Source: Chelativorans sp. AA-79 (lineage in GTDB: Bacteria; Pseudomonadota; Alphaproteobacteria; Rhizobiales; Rhizobiaceae). From it: a DNA stretch of 64,000 nt. Of this stretch, positions 51,432-60,763 are shown one piece after another (the first letter of the stretch is position 1; each line of letters starts with the position of its first letter). The position numbers and the translations under genes are program-made. The stretch spans positions 4,356,001 to 4,420,000 of the forward strand of contig NZ_CP120361.1 in assembly GCF_029457495.1 (NCBI RefSeq), in the 5' to 3' direction. The notes beneath the pieces are model-generated. The model did not search any database, was not told the origin of the DNA, and was given only the letters and a program-made list of their open reading frames with translations.

Positions 51432-54400
51432 TCACAGGTCTGGCCGCTGATCAGGTAATTTCGGAACACGTCGAAGATCGTCCAGGATCATGTAGAAGCC
51501 GGGCAAGACGGCGAGGATCAGCACGGTTGCGGCCAGAAGGCCGAATACGACCGAGATAACCAGGGGTTTCAGCGTCTGCGCCTGGGTCGAGGTTTCGAAA
51601 AGCAGGGGTGCCATGCCCATGATGGTGGTCGAGACCGATACGAAGATTGGCCGGAACCTCGCGCGGACCGCGTACCCCGCTGCTTCGGCCGCCGGGTTTC
51701 CCTCTGTTCGACGTTCTTTCACGACGCTAACAAGCAGTATCGCGTTATTCACGACGATGCCTGCGAGCGAGGCGGCCCCGACGAGCGATGGCATCGAGAT
51801 ATTGTAGCCCATCACCATATGGCCCCAGACGACGCCGAGAAAGGCCAAGGGGATGGTCAGCATCACGATCAGCGGCTCCACGTAGCTGCGGAACTGGAAA
51901 CTGAGCACGATGTAGATGCCGATCAGGCCGATGAGAAAGCCGCGCAGGATCGAAGCGACCGTCTCGGCCGAATTCGCTGCCTGCCCGCCGATCTGGAAGC
52001 CGAGTCCCGGCGTGCGAGCGGAAAGATCGGGAAGAAAACCTTCCGCCAGCCGCCCCGTGATTGCGTCCGCATTGCCGACCCGCCCGTCCACATCGGCCGA
52101 AACCGTCAGCGTCCTGAGCCCGTTCCGGCGCGTGATACTGCCCCAGCCGCGCGCCTCCTCGATAGTGGCAATGGTGGCGAGCGGCACGGTCGTGCCACCC
52201 GGCAGGGCGATCTCGAATTCGCTCAGGTCTTCGCGGGTGGCGCGGTCGGCGTCTGCCAGCAGGACTTCCAGATCCCAGGCGAGGTCGCCGTGCCGTATTT
52301 CGGGAATCTGCGTACCAAGGAACGCCGCACGCAGTTGGTCCGCGACGCCCGCCGCCGTTAGCCCGAGCGCCTCGGCTCCTGACGCGAGGCTCAGGCGCAG
52401 CTCGGGCGCGCCGGCGCGCAAGTCAACAATGGCGTTGCGCACGCCAGCGTAGCTCTGGAGTTCCGCCAGCGTGGCACGCCCGGCCGCTTCGAGGGTCGCG
52501 AGGTCCGGATGAGTCAGTCGCAGTTCTACCGCAATGCCCTGCGGTCCGATGCCCGGTTCGGTCAGGATCAACGAAGTGACCCCCGGCAAGAGGCCGATCT
52601 CCCCACGCCAGTTTGCGGTGATTTCGTCGAGCGTGCTGGTGCGCGTCTCCGCGCCGAGAAGGTCTGCCGAGACGGTGGCCACATGCGGGCCGCTTTCTCC
52701 GGCCGACAGGTTGCGGCCCAGCCGCGTGATGCGGCGGACTACCAGCGGCCGTGCCTCCGGCTGATGCGGTGTCAGTCGGACGTTCACGCGGTCGAGCGCC
52801 GCCTCGATCTGCGTCACCGCCTCCGTCGTTCGGTCCAACGGCGTGCCTGCTGGCATAAGGATGCGTGCCTCGAGCACGTCGCCGTCGATCTCGGGCATGG
52901 CTTCGCGCTTGACGACGCCCCCGGCAATGGCGCCCACGGTCACGATCAGCGCTCCGATGGCCAACCCGGCAACCAGCCAGCGCCATCTGATCGCCGCGTC
53001 GGCCAGCCGCCCCACGCCGCGTTCGCGCACAGTATCGAATGCGCGGTCGAAGCGGACGCGGAACCGCGATGGTGGACCACCTTCCTTGAGCCCGCCTTTC
53101 AGGTGATGCGGCAGGATCAGGAATGCCTCGACGAGCGAGGCCGCAATCGCCGCGAGCAGCACCACAGGCAGCACCTCCAGCACCGCGCCAAGCTCGCCGG
53201 CGAGGAAAGCCAGTGGCAGAAAAACGGCAAGTGTGGTCAGAAACGACGACACAACGCCGGGTGCCACGGCCCCGACACCGTTGACGACCGTTGCAAGCGT
53301 CACGCCTTTTTCAGAATGCACGGCGATGGATTCGGCGATGACAATGGAATCGTCCATCACGATCCCGATCGCCATCAGAAGCGCGACCAGGGTCATCATG
53401 TTGAGGCTGAGTCCCGTCAGCGCCATCCAGAAAAAGGCGCCCGCGAAGGCCACCGGCAAGCCCATCGCGGTCCAGATGGCGAAGCCCGGTCGAAAAAACA
53501 GACTCATCACTACGACGACGAGGACCAGTCCGATCGCACCGTTCTGCACCAGCATCACCAACCGGTCGCGAATGATCGAGGTGACATCCTGCACAACTTC
53601 GATGCGCACCGTATCGGGCAGGCGTGCGTCCTCGTCCTTCACCAGCCCGGAAACGGCATCGAGCACGCGTAGCGCGTCGGCGTCGAGCGCCTTCGCCACG
53701 TCGATCAGAATCGCGGGGGTATCGTTGACGCTGGCCCGGTTTTCGGCCGGCTCGAAGCGCTCCTCGATCTGCGCCACGTCACCGAGCGTCAGCGTGGCAC
53801 CACTCTCAAGTACGAGAACGGGGATCCCCGCCAGTGTCGTGGCGGTGTCCCGCTCGGCGGTGAATCGCAGGGTCACGTCCGCGCCCGTGCCTTCGAGCGT
53901 TCCTGCGGGCATGTCGATGTTCTGGGCCGCGACGGCAGCGGCCACGCCGGCGGGCGTGAGACCGTGCTGATCGAGCACCGCGCGTCTCGCGGTTATGCTG
54001 AATGTCCGCGTGCCCAGTCCGCTGCGGGTGACGCTGGCCACTCCCGGCAGGGCGGCCAGGCGGTCCGATAGATTGTCGGCGTACTGGTCGAGTTCTGTCA
54101 GAGACAGGTCGCCGGACACGGCCACGGAGGTGACCATGTCGGTGCGATGCAACTCGCGCACGATGGGTGGATCGGCGCGATCGGGGAAGCTGTCGATGGC
54201 TGCCACTTCGGTGCGCAGCGCATTGACGAAGCGCAGCGGGTCGTTGCCGGGGGCCATTGTGGCGACCGCACGGGCGCGACCCGTCTGGGCCGTGCAGGCG
54301 AAGGTCTCGAGCCCCTCAACTCCCTGCACGCTATCCCACAGAGGCGTGCAGATCGCACCCTCGACGTCTTCCGCTGCAGCCCCGCGATAAGGCACGGTGA

Positions 54401-54533
54401 CTTCGGCCTCGACAGGACGGAAATCGGGGAAGGTCTCGCGCAGAAGGCCGGGCGCGGCGAAGCTGCCGGCGGCCAGGAACACCAGGAGCAGCAGGTTTGC
54501 CGCCGTGGGGTGACCTGTGAACCAGCGAATCAT
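51432..54533 (-). CDS. RND efflux transporter (HAE/AcrB-like inner membrane pump)
   Basis: A 1033-aa resistance-nodulation-division permease with twelve TM helices in two repeats. Proton-relay residues are seen in AIGIVMDDSIVIAESIA (adjacent Asp pair) and NNAILLVSVVKER (Lys). The porter domain starts with FPDFRPVEAEVTVPYRGAAAEDVE. The TetR-controlled setting suggests drug or solvent export rather than metal export; the substrate is unknown. No outer-membrane channel gene is adjacent. Confidence 0.93.
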   Translation of the reverse strand: MIRWFTGHPTAANLLLLVFLAAGSFAAPGLLRETFPDFRPVEAEVTVPYRGAAAEDVEGAICTPLWDSVQGVEGLETFACTAQTGRARAVATMAPGNDPLRFVNALRTEVAAIDSFPDRADPPIVRELHRTDMVTSVAVSGDLSLTELDQYADNLSDRLAALPGVASVTRSGLGTRTFSITARRAVLDQHGLTPAGVAAAVAAQNIDMPAGTLEGTGADVTLRFTAERDTATTLAGIPVLVLESGATLTLGDVAQIEERFEPAENRASVNDTPAILIDVAKALDADALRVLDAVSGLVKDEDARLPDTVRIEVVQDVTSIIRDRLVMLVQNGAIGLVLVVVVMSLFFRPGFAIWTAMGLPVAFAGAFFWMALTGLSLNMMTLVALLMAIGIVMDDSIVIAESIAVHSEKGVTLATVVNGVGAVAPGVVSSFLTTLAVFLPLAFLAGELGAVLEVLPVVLLAAIAASLVEAFLILPHHLKGGLKEGGPPSRFRVRFDRAFDTVRERGVGRLADAAIRWRWLVAGLAIGALIVTVGAIAGGVVKREAMPEIDGDVLEARILMPAGTPLDRTTEAVTQIEAALDRVNVRLTPHQPEARPLVVRRITRLGRNLSAGESGPHVATVSADLLGAETRTSTLDEITANWRGEIGLLPGVTSLILTEPGIGPQGIAVELRLTHPDLATLEAAGRATLAELQSYAGVRNAIVDLRAGAPELRLSLASGAEALGLTAAGVADQLRAAFLGTQIPEIRHGDLAWDLEVLLADADRATREDLSEFEIALPGGTTVPLATIATIEEARGWGSITRRNGLRTLTVSADVDGRVGNADAITGRLAEGFLPDLSARTPGLGFQIGGQAANSAETVASILRGFLIGLIGIYIVLSFQFRSYVEPLIVMLTIPLAFLGVVWGHMVMGYNISMPSLVGAASLAGIVVNNAILLVSVVKERRTEGNPAAEAAGYAVRARFRPIFVSVSTTIMGMAPLLFETSTQAQTLKPLVISVVFGLLAATVLILAVLPGFYMILDDLRRVPKLPDQRPDL

Positions 54534-55828
54534 TCGCTCACCTCGACCGGGACCAGCGCCGTGCCGGGGATTGCGGGCGAGACGTCGTCAAGCACAACGC
54601 GGTCACCTGGAGCCAGTCCCTCCGCCACGACGACGCGTCCCCCCTGCACGAAGGCCTTGGCAACCGGACGCAGTTGCAGCCGGTCGTCCGAATCTACAAT
54701 ACGGACAAGCCCACCGTGCAGCGCCGCCTCGGGAATGGTGAGCGCGTCGACAATCGGCGCTCCGGAAAAGCGCAGTTCCACCCGCATGTTCGGCACGAGA
54801 GGCAGGCGCCGGGGCGGATCTGCGCCCTCATAGGGATCTTCCACCGTAACCACGACGGCCACGGTGCGCGCACGGACGTCAAGCCTGCCTTCGATCCGGG
54901 AGACCCGGGCATCCCAGACCTGCGTCGGGTCCGACAGTGGGCTGAGCGCGACATCGATCCGCGACGCGGGGCCCTCGCGCATGAGGCTCATCAGGTCGGC
55001 GCCGGGCGGGATTGGGCCGACCAACCGACGAAAATCGTCCAGGGACAAGTTCGCCACGACCTCGGCTTCCGCAATGCCGTCGCCTCGGACGACGACCTGC
55101 CCCGGCGCGACCATCTGGAACTGCTCGGCGGGTACCTCGGTCACGCGCAGATCGAAGGGCGCGGTTATCACGGTCCGATCCAGCGCCCGGCGCGAGCGGT
55201 CCCGCGCGGCTTCCGTCCGTTCGATCTGCGCAACGATGCGGGCCTTGCGCGCCGGTATCAGGGCCAGCGTGTTTTCCAGTTCGGCGACCGTGCGGCGGGC
55301 AAGCAGCGTGGCGCGCTCTGCCTCGTCGGCACGGGCTGTCGGGACGCTGCCCTGCTCTGCCAAGGTCTGAACGCGCTTCAGCTCCGCCTCGGCAAGGGCA
55401 AGGCGCTCCCGCTCCAGTTCCAGGATTCGGTTTGTGTTGGCCGCCTCGCCGGCAAGCTGCTGGCTTTCGGCTTCAAGCGCAGCCAGATCGGCCTCGGCCT
55501 GTGCAAGCGCAAGTCGATAGTCGGAGGGGTCAATCCTGAGCACCTCCGTGCCCGCTTCGATCAAACGTCCGGGTTCGAGATCGGCGTGACGCCAGACGAC
55601 TTCGCCTTGCATCTCGGCCACGGCAACCCAGGTTTTCGCCGCACGAAGGTTGCCCCATGCGGTGGTCGCGGGGCGGAATTCTTCAGGCGCGAGCGTCATG
55701 ACGCGCACCGGCATCCCCGACACCTCGCCCGGCACCTGCACGGGGCCGGGCGCCGTGGTTATCATCCAGGCTGCGGCGGCTGCCCCGAGCGCCAGGGGCA
55801 GCAGCACGAGAAGAGGTGCAAGACGCAT
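54530..55828 (-). CDS. RND periplasmic adaptor (membrane fusion protein)
   Basis: A 432-aa HlyD-type adaptor: N-terminal membrane segment, lipoyl half-motif near VVWRHADLEPGRLIEAGTEVLRIDP, a helical hairpin at about residues 90-210 (LAQAEADLAALEAESQQLAG, ELERERLALAEAELKRVQ), and beta-barrel domains with VITAPFDLRVTEVPAE. It overlaps the pump gene by ATGA. It connects the pump to an outer-membrane channel encoded elsewhere. Confidence 0.92.
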   Translation of the reverse strand: MRLAPLLVLLPLALGAAAAAWMITTAPGPVQVPGEVSGMPVRVMTLAPEEFRPATTAWGNLRAAKTWVAVAEMQGEVVWRHADLEPGRLIEAGTEVLRIDPSDYRLALAQAEADLAALEAESQQLAGEAANTNRILELERERLALAEAELKRVQTLAEQGSVPTARADEAERATLLARRTVAELENTLALIPARKARIVAQIERTEAARDRSRRALDRTVITAPFDLRVTEVPAEQFQMVAPGQVVVRGDGIAEAEVVANLSLDDFRRLVGPIPPGADLMSLMREGPASRIDVALSPLSDPTQVWDARVSRIEGRLDVRARTVAVVVTVEDPYEGADPPRRLPLVPNMRVELRFSGAPIVDALTIPEAALHGGLVRIVDSDDRLQLRPVAKAFVQGGRVVVAEGLAPGDRVVLDDVSPAIPGTALVPVEVSE

Positions 55829-55832
55829 CGAC

Positions 55833-56321
55833 TCAGCCCTCCGCCCGACGCATCCGTGCCAACGTACTGTCGCGCCGGACGAACTGGTGCCAGAGCGTCG
55901 CCGCCACGTGGAGCGTCACTAGCGCCAATAGGATCAGCTTCATCGCGTTGTGACTCTGCGCCGCGGCCTCGACTCCGCCGAACCATGCGAGCGAGCCGCT
56001 AACCGGCATCAGAATCATCAGCGCATAGAGCCCGAGATGGGTAAGCTTTGAAGCCATCTTCTGCACTGCGCTGCCCTCGACCGGGACGGGCGCGCCCCGC
56101 CGCACGCGAAGGGCGAGCCGCCAGAGGGCAAAGAGCAAGACGAGTGCGCCGCCAACGATGTGGAGAAGGACCAGCGGGTCGAACCCCGTCTCGACGCCTT
56201 CGGTCACGCGATCCCACGCCGCCGAGATTGAATCCTTGAACAGATACTGCTGGACGATCAGCGCAAAGACGATCCAATGGAGCGCGATCTGGGCGCGCGA
56301 GTAGCCAGAGGGAGTGCGCAT
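55833..56321 (-). CDS. Cytochrome b561 family membrane protein
   Basis: A 162-aa four-TM cytochrome b561 with heme histidines in QIALHWIVFALIVQQY, VLLHIVGGALVLLF, QSHNAMKLILLALVTLHVAATLWHQF. It begins MRTPSGYS at 56321 after AAAGGAC; the longer frame to 56579 crosses the divergent promoter. As first gene of the efflux operon it may oxidise membrane quinol for an unknown partner; its link to the pump is unusual. Confidence 0.9.
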   Translation of the reverse strand: MRTPSGYSRAQIALHWIVFALIVQQYLFKDSISAAWDRVTEGVETGFDPLVLLHIVGGALVLLFALWRLALRVRRGAPVPVEGSAVQKMASKLTHLGLYALMILMPVSGSLAWFGGVEAAAQSHNAMKLILLALVTLHVAATLWHQFVRRDSTLARMRRAEG

Positions 56322-56383
56322 CGTCAATGTCCTTTCGTCAGCTGTCACGCGATTGGGACGGTGTTGCGTCCTCATGAAAATTA

Positions 56384-56401
56384 AGTTAGTAATAACTAAC
56401 T
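56384..56401. promoter_or_regulatory. TetR-type operator palindrome
   Basis: AGTTAGT, four bases AATA, then ACTAACT: a perfect 7-4-7 inverted repeat. It sits 17 bases before the TetR-family start and 63 bases before the b561 start, in the divergent promoter, so it is the likely autoregulatory operator controlling both the regulator and the efflux operon. Confidence 0.75.
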
Positions 56402-56417
56402 CACAAGTGGAGTCAAC

Positions 56418-57032
56418 ATGCCGCGACGAAGAAGCGCAGGGGAGCGCAAGGCCGAGATTGTTGCCGAAGTGCTCCGTCTCGCCGACGAGATCGGGCCGGA
56501 TCGCCTGAGCACGACGGATGTCGCCCGTGCCGTGGGGATAACGCAGCCGGCGATCTTCAGGCACTTCGGGACCAAGCATGCGCTTTGGCTAGCGGTTGCC
56601 GAAGACATCGCGGGGCAGCTAACGGCCGCCTGGGACGCCATGGAAGCGGAAAACCACGAGCCGGAGGCGCGCCTCAGAGCATTGATCGGCGCGCAGTTGA
56701 CCGCCATTTCGCGATCACCGGCACTGCCTTCGATCTTGTTCTCGCGTGAGCTGCAGACTGACAATCCGGCGCTGCGCGAGGTCTTCCGGCTGCTTCTGTT
56801 GGCGTTCCAGAAGCGGCTCGTCTCCACGGTCGCGGAATTGCAGGCCGACGGCGTCCTGAGCCGGGATGTTTCCGCGGAGGACGTCGCCGTTCTGCTCACG
56901 TCGCTGATCCAGGGCGTCGCAATCCGCTGGTCGCTGGGCGGGCGTGCCTACCCATTGGTCGCGGAAGGAATGCGGATGTTCGACGTGCAGATGGCTCTCT
57001 TGCGACTGGAAAAGGATAGTTCCCATGGCTGA
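56418..57032 (+). CDS. TetR family repressor of the RND operon
   Basis: A 204-aa TetR-type regulator. The HTH is at residues 10-55 (IVAEVLRLADEIGPDRLSTTDVARAVGITQPAIFRHFGTKHALW). The ligand domain is typical helical sequence. It diverges from the b561-adaptor-pump operon across the palindrome at 56384-56401 and overlaps the following membrane-protein gene by 8 bp. Confidence 0.93.
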   Translation: MPRRRSAGERKAEIVAEVLRLADEIGPDRLSTTDVARAVGITQPAIFRHFGTKHALWLAVAEDIAGQLTAAWDAMEAENHEPEARLRALIGAQLTAISRSPALPSILFSRELQTDNPALREVFRLLLLAFQKRLVSTVAELQADGVLSRDVSAEDVAVLLTSLIQGVAIRWSLGGRAYPLVAEGMRMFDVQMALLRLEKDSSHG

Positions 57033-57402
57033 ACGCAGAACCTTGTCCCGTGTCGCGGGAGTTGTGGCCATCGTCTTCGGTGCGTTGACGATCGTCTCGG
57101 GCGGCGCGACCCTTGTGGGCGCACCCGACATGGGTGCGGTGGTGCCCTTCGTCCTGTGGTTCAACACTCTGGCGGGGGCGGCCTATGTCGCTGCCGGGCT
57201 CGGCCTTTGGCAGGGGCGGAGATGGGCGTTCCCGCTCTCTCTTGCGATCTTCGCCGCCACGGTTCTGGTATTCACGGCCCTGGGATTTCACATCGCGGGG
57301 GGCGGCGCCTACGAGATGCGAACCGTCTACGCCATGACACTGCGCTGCGCGGTCTGGGCAGCGATCGCGTTGGTCGCGCGTCAGTCGCCGGCGAGGAGAT
57401 AA
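57025..57402 (+). CDS. Small four-TM membrane protein
   Basis: A 125-aa protein with four hydrophobic helices (VAGVVAIVFGALTIVSGGATLVG, VPFVLWFNTLAGAAYVAAGLGLW, FPLSLAIFAATVLVFTALGFHI, AMTLRCAVWAAIALVA). No family was recognised. The ATG lies within the end of the TetR gene, so the two are coupled. Confidence 0.7.
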   Translation: MAERRTLSRVAGVVAIVFGALTIVSGGATLVGAPDMGAVVPFVLWFNTLAGAAYVAAGLGLWQGRRWAFPLSLAIFAATVLVFTALGFHIAGGGAYEMRTVYAMTLRCAVWAAIALVARQSPARR

Positions 57403-57675
57403 ATGCGGTGGGCTTGATCGTGCCCCCATAGTCCGCTGGAGAGCATCGTCGTGGATGCACCGCATTGATGCGCGGCCACGCGCAAGTGGGGCAAAAAGTG
57501 TCGCGGCCAACACCGGCTTTCGTTCTCATTGCGAAGACCCGGATGTCGCTGTGAGCCGACTGCCATATCGTACGCCCGCACGGACAAATTGGGTATGGAT
57601 CTGGAACTGTTCATGGAATTGTTCGAAGAGGAGCTGGCAAATTATTGCGCGTGAAGCGCAAGATGAGATGTCATG

Positions 57676-58620
57676 TCATCCGGCCAAGAGATCTTCTGCA
57701 AGGCGGGTGTCAAGCACGATGTTAGATACATAACCACCGCGCAACGCCGCAAGTGTCGGCTGAAGCTTGGAGACTCCGCTGACGACCAGCAGACCCGCCA
57801 TCCTACGCAGGGTGGCGTGGTCTGCACCTATCATTCGCTCGTCCAGATCACCCAGGACCGGGTTGCCATCAGGGTCGATGAAACGCCCGGCAATGATGCC
57901 GACAGCGCCCTTGGACACGTAGTAGGATATGTCCGCTTCGGTCGCGAGCTTGAACTGCACCACATGGGTATCGAAGGTGCACGGGCTTAGCGAATAGACC
58001 GCCTTGTTGCACTCCCCGAGCTTCGACAGCTGCTCGGCGATGATCGGCTCGGCGCGTAGCCTCTCCGCCAGTTCCCTATCCGAACAGACTGCCGGCGCGT
58101 TCAAATTGACGCAATGCGCCGAGAGCCGGCGGGCAATCTCGGTAGTGCAGCTTTCCGAAGTCGGCAACAAAGGGTTTGCGAGGGATCCGATCAACTGACG
58201 CACGGTCAGGCCCCGCACCGGCCACCACGGCACACGCTCCGAGACGAACGATACCGTTTGGCCCCAACTCACCCCCAATATGTCACCTTCTACAACAAAA
58301 TCAGGCAGGAATTGCGCCGCGGCCTCGCACACCTGCAGGGTCGTCTCCTCGTCTGACATGCCGTCATTTGGCACAACGAACGCGTTCTGCACCCCAAAGC
58401 GCTCTCTCAAGGCATCGGCGAGCGCATTGACCCGGAAATGGGCGCCCACGATCTTGACGCCCACGATCTGACGTTCCTTGGCGAGCCGGAGGTAGCTGAT
58501 GATCGTCGGGCGGGACAGATCGAGCATCTTGGCGATGTCGGCCTGATTGAGGCCCTTGATGTAGTAAAGCCACGCCACTTCGGCCACGTTGCGGTCCGAT
58601 GGGTGGTTCGCTCTCGTCAT
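57676..58620 (-). CDS. SorC/DeoR-type sugar-binding transcriptional regulator
   Basis: A 314-aa SorC-family regulator: an N-terminal HTH (VAWLYYIKGLNQADIAKMLDLSRPTIISYLRLAKERQIV) and a sugar-phosphate-binding domain (GDILGVSWGQTVSFVSE, SKGAVGIIAGRFIDPDG, RRMAGLLVVSGVSKLQPTLAALRGG). It is the last gene of the sugar operon and probably senses a phosphorylated product of the pathway. The start at 58620 follows a GGCAGGAAC. Confidence 0.92.
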   Translation of the reverse strand: MTRANHPSDRNVAEVAWLYYIKGLNQADIAKMLDLSRPTIISYLRLAKERQIVGVKIVGAHFRVNALADALRERFGVQNAFVVPNDGMSDEETTLQVCEAAAQFLPDFVVEGDILGVSWGQTVSFVSERVPWWPVRGLTVRQLIGSLANPLLPTSESCTTEIARRLSAHCVNLNAPAVCSDRELAERLRAEPIIAEQLSKLGECNKAVYSLSPCTFDTHVVQFKLATEADISYYVSKGAVGIIAGRFIDPDGNPVLGDLDERMIGADHATLRRMAGLLVVSGVSKLQPTLAALRGGYVSNIVLDTRLAEDLLAG

Positions 58621-58664
58621 GTTCCTGCCTTTCAGACGCGATCGATAGCTGATCTGTCTATTAT

Positions 58665-59657
58665 TCAAGCTGCATTACGCAGTACATCGTCCGTGATTGC
58701 CAAATCGTCTCCGAGATCCCGATCGGGCGCGAGGCCACGTTGTGCCAGGCCGGCGTGGTAGCCGCGGACGGCCTCTTCCGGAGTGGCTTCCCTGTCGGCC
58801 ACCCGCCGCATCCAGGCAATGAGGCTGCATTGGTCTTCGGCCTGATTGATCTTGCGCCCGAAGAGCGCCAGACGCGCGCCATGGCGTTCGCCCTGCGCGA
58901 TCAGTTCGAAGGTATCGCGGTGCGTCGCGCCCGATCCGCCGAGCACGCCAACGGGAAGGCTTGGGTCATGTCCCGCCAACTCTTCCATCGCCGCGGGCCC
59001 GTTATACGCGACCTTCAGGAATTCGGGGCGCTCGGCCTGCGTCAGGCTCGCCATCAGGCGCAAGATGCAGTCGACCACGTAAGCGCCGACGGTTTCGGGC
59101 TCGATCGCACCGGTCCTGTTCGGGTTGAAAACTTCGAGAAAGTGCCGAAGCCCGCGCTCACGCGCTTCCCGGCGGAAGGTCGCGTAAGCATTGAGCGCCG
59201 CGGCATCCGCGTCTGCGTCATTGTTGAAGGTGATGGAATAGAGGCACAAATCGGCCTGTGCAAAGGCCAGATCCGCACCGCGATAAGGGCGCGAAGGTGT
59301 ATCGTCATAGGTGCCGCCTCGGATATTGGCCCAGACATCGGTGGTCTCGTTGGCGCGAAACGCGGGCTGAACAGATGTCTCCGAAAATGCGCCTTCTGCC
59401 AGCAATGCCTCGATATTCCCCGCCGAGGCCAGCAGGATATCGACTTCGTCCTGCTTCAGGATTTCCCGCATCTGGTTCAGGAACTCGGACCGTGTCCTGT
59501 GACCAACGATCCTGCCTCCGGCATCGCGACGCGGGCCGGTCGTCAGAACGCCTCCCGTCACATCTGCGTCCTTCGCGTCCGCGATGATGAAATCACCGGT
59601 CTGGTAATCTCCAGCACGGATGCGGGCGATCTTCCGGGCGTAGCGGTTCCTGGTCAC
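58665..59657 (-). CDS. Aldolase-like protein of the sugar ABC operon, unassigned
   Basis: A 330-aa protein starting with GTG at 59657 after GGGAGGACT. It has TIM-barrel-like alternation with blocks GDFIIADAKDADVTGG, VDILLASAGNIEALL, LAFAQADLCLYSITFNND, HFLEVFNPNRTGAIEPE, FLKVAYNGPAAMEELAGHDP and VGVLGGSGATHRDTFELI. The Lys in FLKVAYNG and the phosphate-binding-like GGSGATHRDT suggest a class I aldolase of the LacD/DeoC kind, but I could not assign the substrate. The flanking kinase would make its phosphorylated substrate. Confidence 0.7.
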   Translation of the reverse strand: MTRNRYARKIARIRAGDYQTGDFIIADAKDADVTGGVLTTGPRRDAGGRIVGHRTRSEFLNQMREILKQDEVDILLASAGNIEALLAEGAFSETSVQPAFRANETTDVWANIRGGTYDDTPSRPYRGADLAFAQADLCLYSITFNNDADADAAALNAYATFRREARERGLRHFLEVFNPNRTGAIEPETVGAYVVDCILRLMASLTQAERPEFLKVAYNGPAAMEELAGHDPSLPVGVLGGSGATHRDTFELIAQGERHGARLALFGRKINQAEDQCSLIAWMRRVADREATPEEAVRGYHAGLAQRGLAPDRDLGDDLAITDDVLRNAA

Positions 59658-60754
59658 TGCAGTCCTCCCTGGATGCGCAGGGACCGGCCGGTCCCGGGAT
59701 CGAAGACGTGGATGTGTTCGGGCTGGATGGCGAAATGCACCGTCGCGCCGAGACTGAGATCGCTGAATGCCTGCGTCACAAAAGAGATCTCCTCCCCGCC
59801 CACATCGGTGATGACTTGCGCCTCGCTGCCCATGTTCTCGATCAGGATGATCGTGCCGGATATCGCATTCAGCGCATCCGCCCCGCACAGATCCATGCGG
59901 GCTGGCCGCAGGCCGAGTTCGACCGATTGGCCCGCATGCAATCGCGGGAACGCATCTTGCGGCAATTGAAGCGAGATGCTGCCGGCATCGGCCACCACCC
60001 CGCCGGGGGCCTGTCGCAAGGTCGCAGAGACAAAATTCATGGCCGGCGTCCCTATGAAATCCGCCACAAAGCGCGAGGCCGGCCGCTCGAAGATTTCGTG
60101 CGGGGGACCCATCTGCTCGATCCTGCCATCACGCATCAGCACGATCCGGTCGGCGATTGTCATCGCCTCCAACTGATCATGCGTGACGAAGATCGTCGTC
60201 GTCTTGAGCGCGAGATGGATCTTGCGGATTTCGGTTCGCAGCTTCTCCCGCAGCTTCGCGTCGAGATTGGAAAGCGGCTCGTCGAACAGAAAGACCTTGG
60301 GGGTCTTGATCATCGCGCGCGCCATGGCGACACGCTGCTGCTGCCCGCCGGAAAGGTTTCTGGGTCGCCGGTCGAGGAACTTCTCCAACCCGAGCAATTC
60401 CGCGACATGGGCAAGCCGGGCGGCAATCTCTTCCCTGGGAACCCGCTGTCGACGCAGTCCAAAAGTGATGTTGTCGGCGACCGACATATGCGGATAGAGC
60501 GCGTAGCTCTGGAACACCATCGCGACATCCCGCTCGCCGGGCGGCAGCACGGTGACGTCCGTGCCGCCGATCTCGATCTTTCCGGAGGTCACCTCTTCCA
60601 GACCGGCTATCATCCGGAGCATGGTGGATTTTCCGCATCCCGAGGGGCCGAGAAACACGACGAATTCGTGATCGGCTATGTCGAGATCCAGTGCCTCGAT
60701 AACCGGGTGAGCACCGTATGATTTGGTGATGTCTGTGCAGGTGATGTTGGCCAT
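59654..60754 (-). CDS. Sugar ABC transporter ATPase (UgpC/MalK family)
   Basis: A 366-aa ATPase: Walker A GPSGCGKSTMLRM, Q-loop FQSYALYPHMSV, signature LSGGQQQRVAMARAM, Walker B VFLFDEPLSNLDAKLR, H-loop FVTHDQLEAM, and the C-terminal MalK-type OB fold. It overlaps the aldolase-like gene by 4 bp and follows the permeases. It energises the carbohydrate importer. Confidence 0.94.
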   Translation of the reverse strand: MANITCTDITKSYGAHPVIEALDLDIADHEFVVFLGPSGCGKSTMLRMIAGLEEVTSGKIEIGGTDVTVLPPGERDVAMVFQSYALYPHMSVADNITFGLRRQRVPREEIAARLAHVAELLGLEKFLDRRPRNLSGGQQQRVAMARAMIKTPKVFLFDEPLSNLDAKLREKLRTEIRKIHLALKTTTIFVTHDQLEAMTIADRIVLMRDGRIEQMGPPHEIFERPASRFVADFIGTPAMNFVSATLRQAPGGVVADAGSISLQLPQDAFPRLHAGQSVELGLRPARMDLCGADALNAISGTIILIENMGSEAQVITDVGGEEISFVTQAFSDLSLGATVHFAIQPEHIHVFDPGTGRSLRIQGGLQ

Positions 60755-60763
60755 ATCGGGTTC

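Noticed and set aside
51374..51469. Minus-strand frame MFRNYLISGQTCDGVAMGYT as a gene start
   Set aside because: It overlaps the end of the RND gene and runs into the dnaE2 debris; no family recognised.
57403..57675. Short frames in the gap between the TetR-linked membrane protein and the SorC gene
   Set aside because: No protein character, no ribosome site and no conserved motif; treated as empty intergenic DNA between converging genes.
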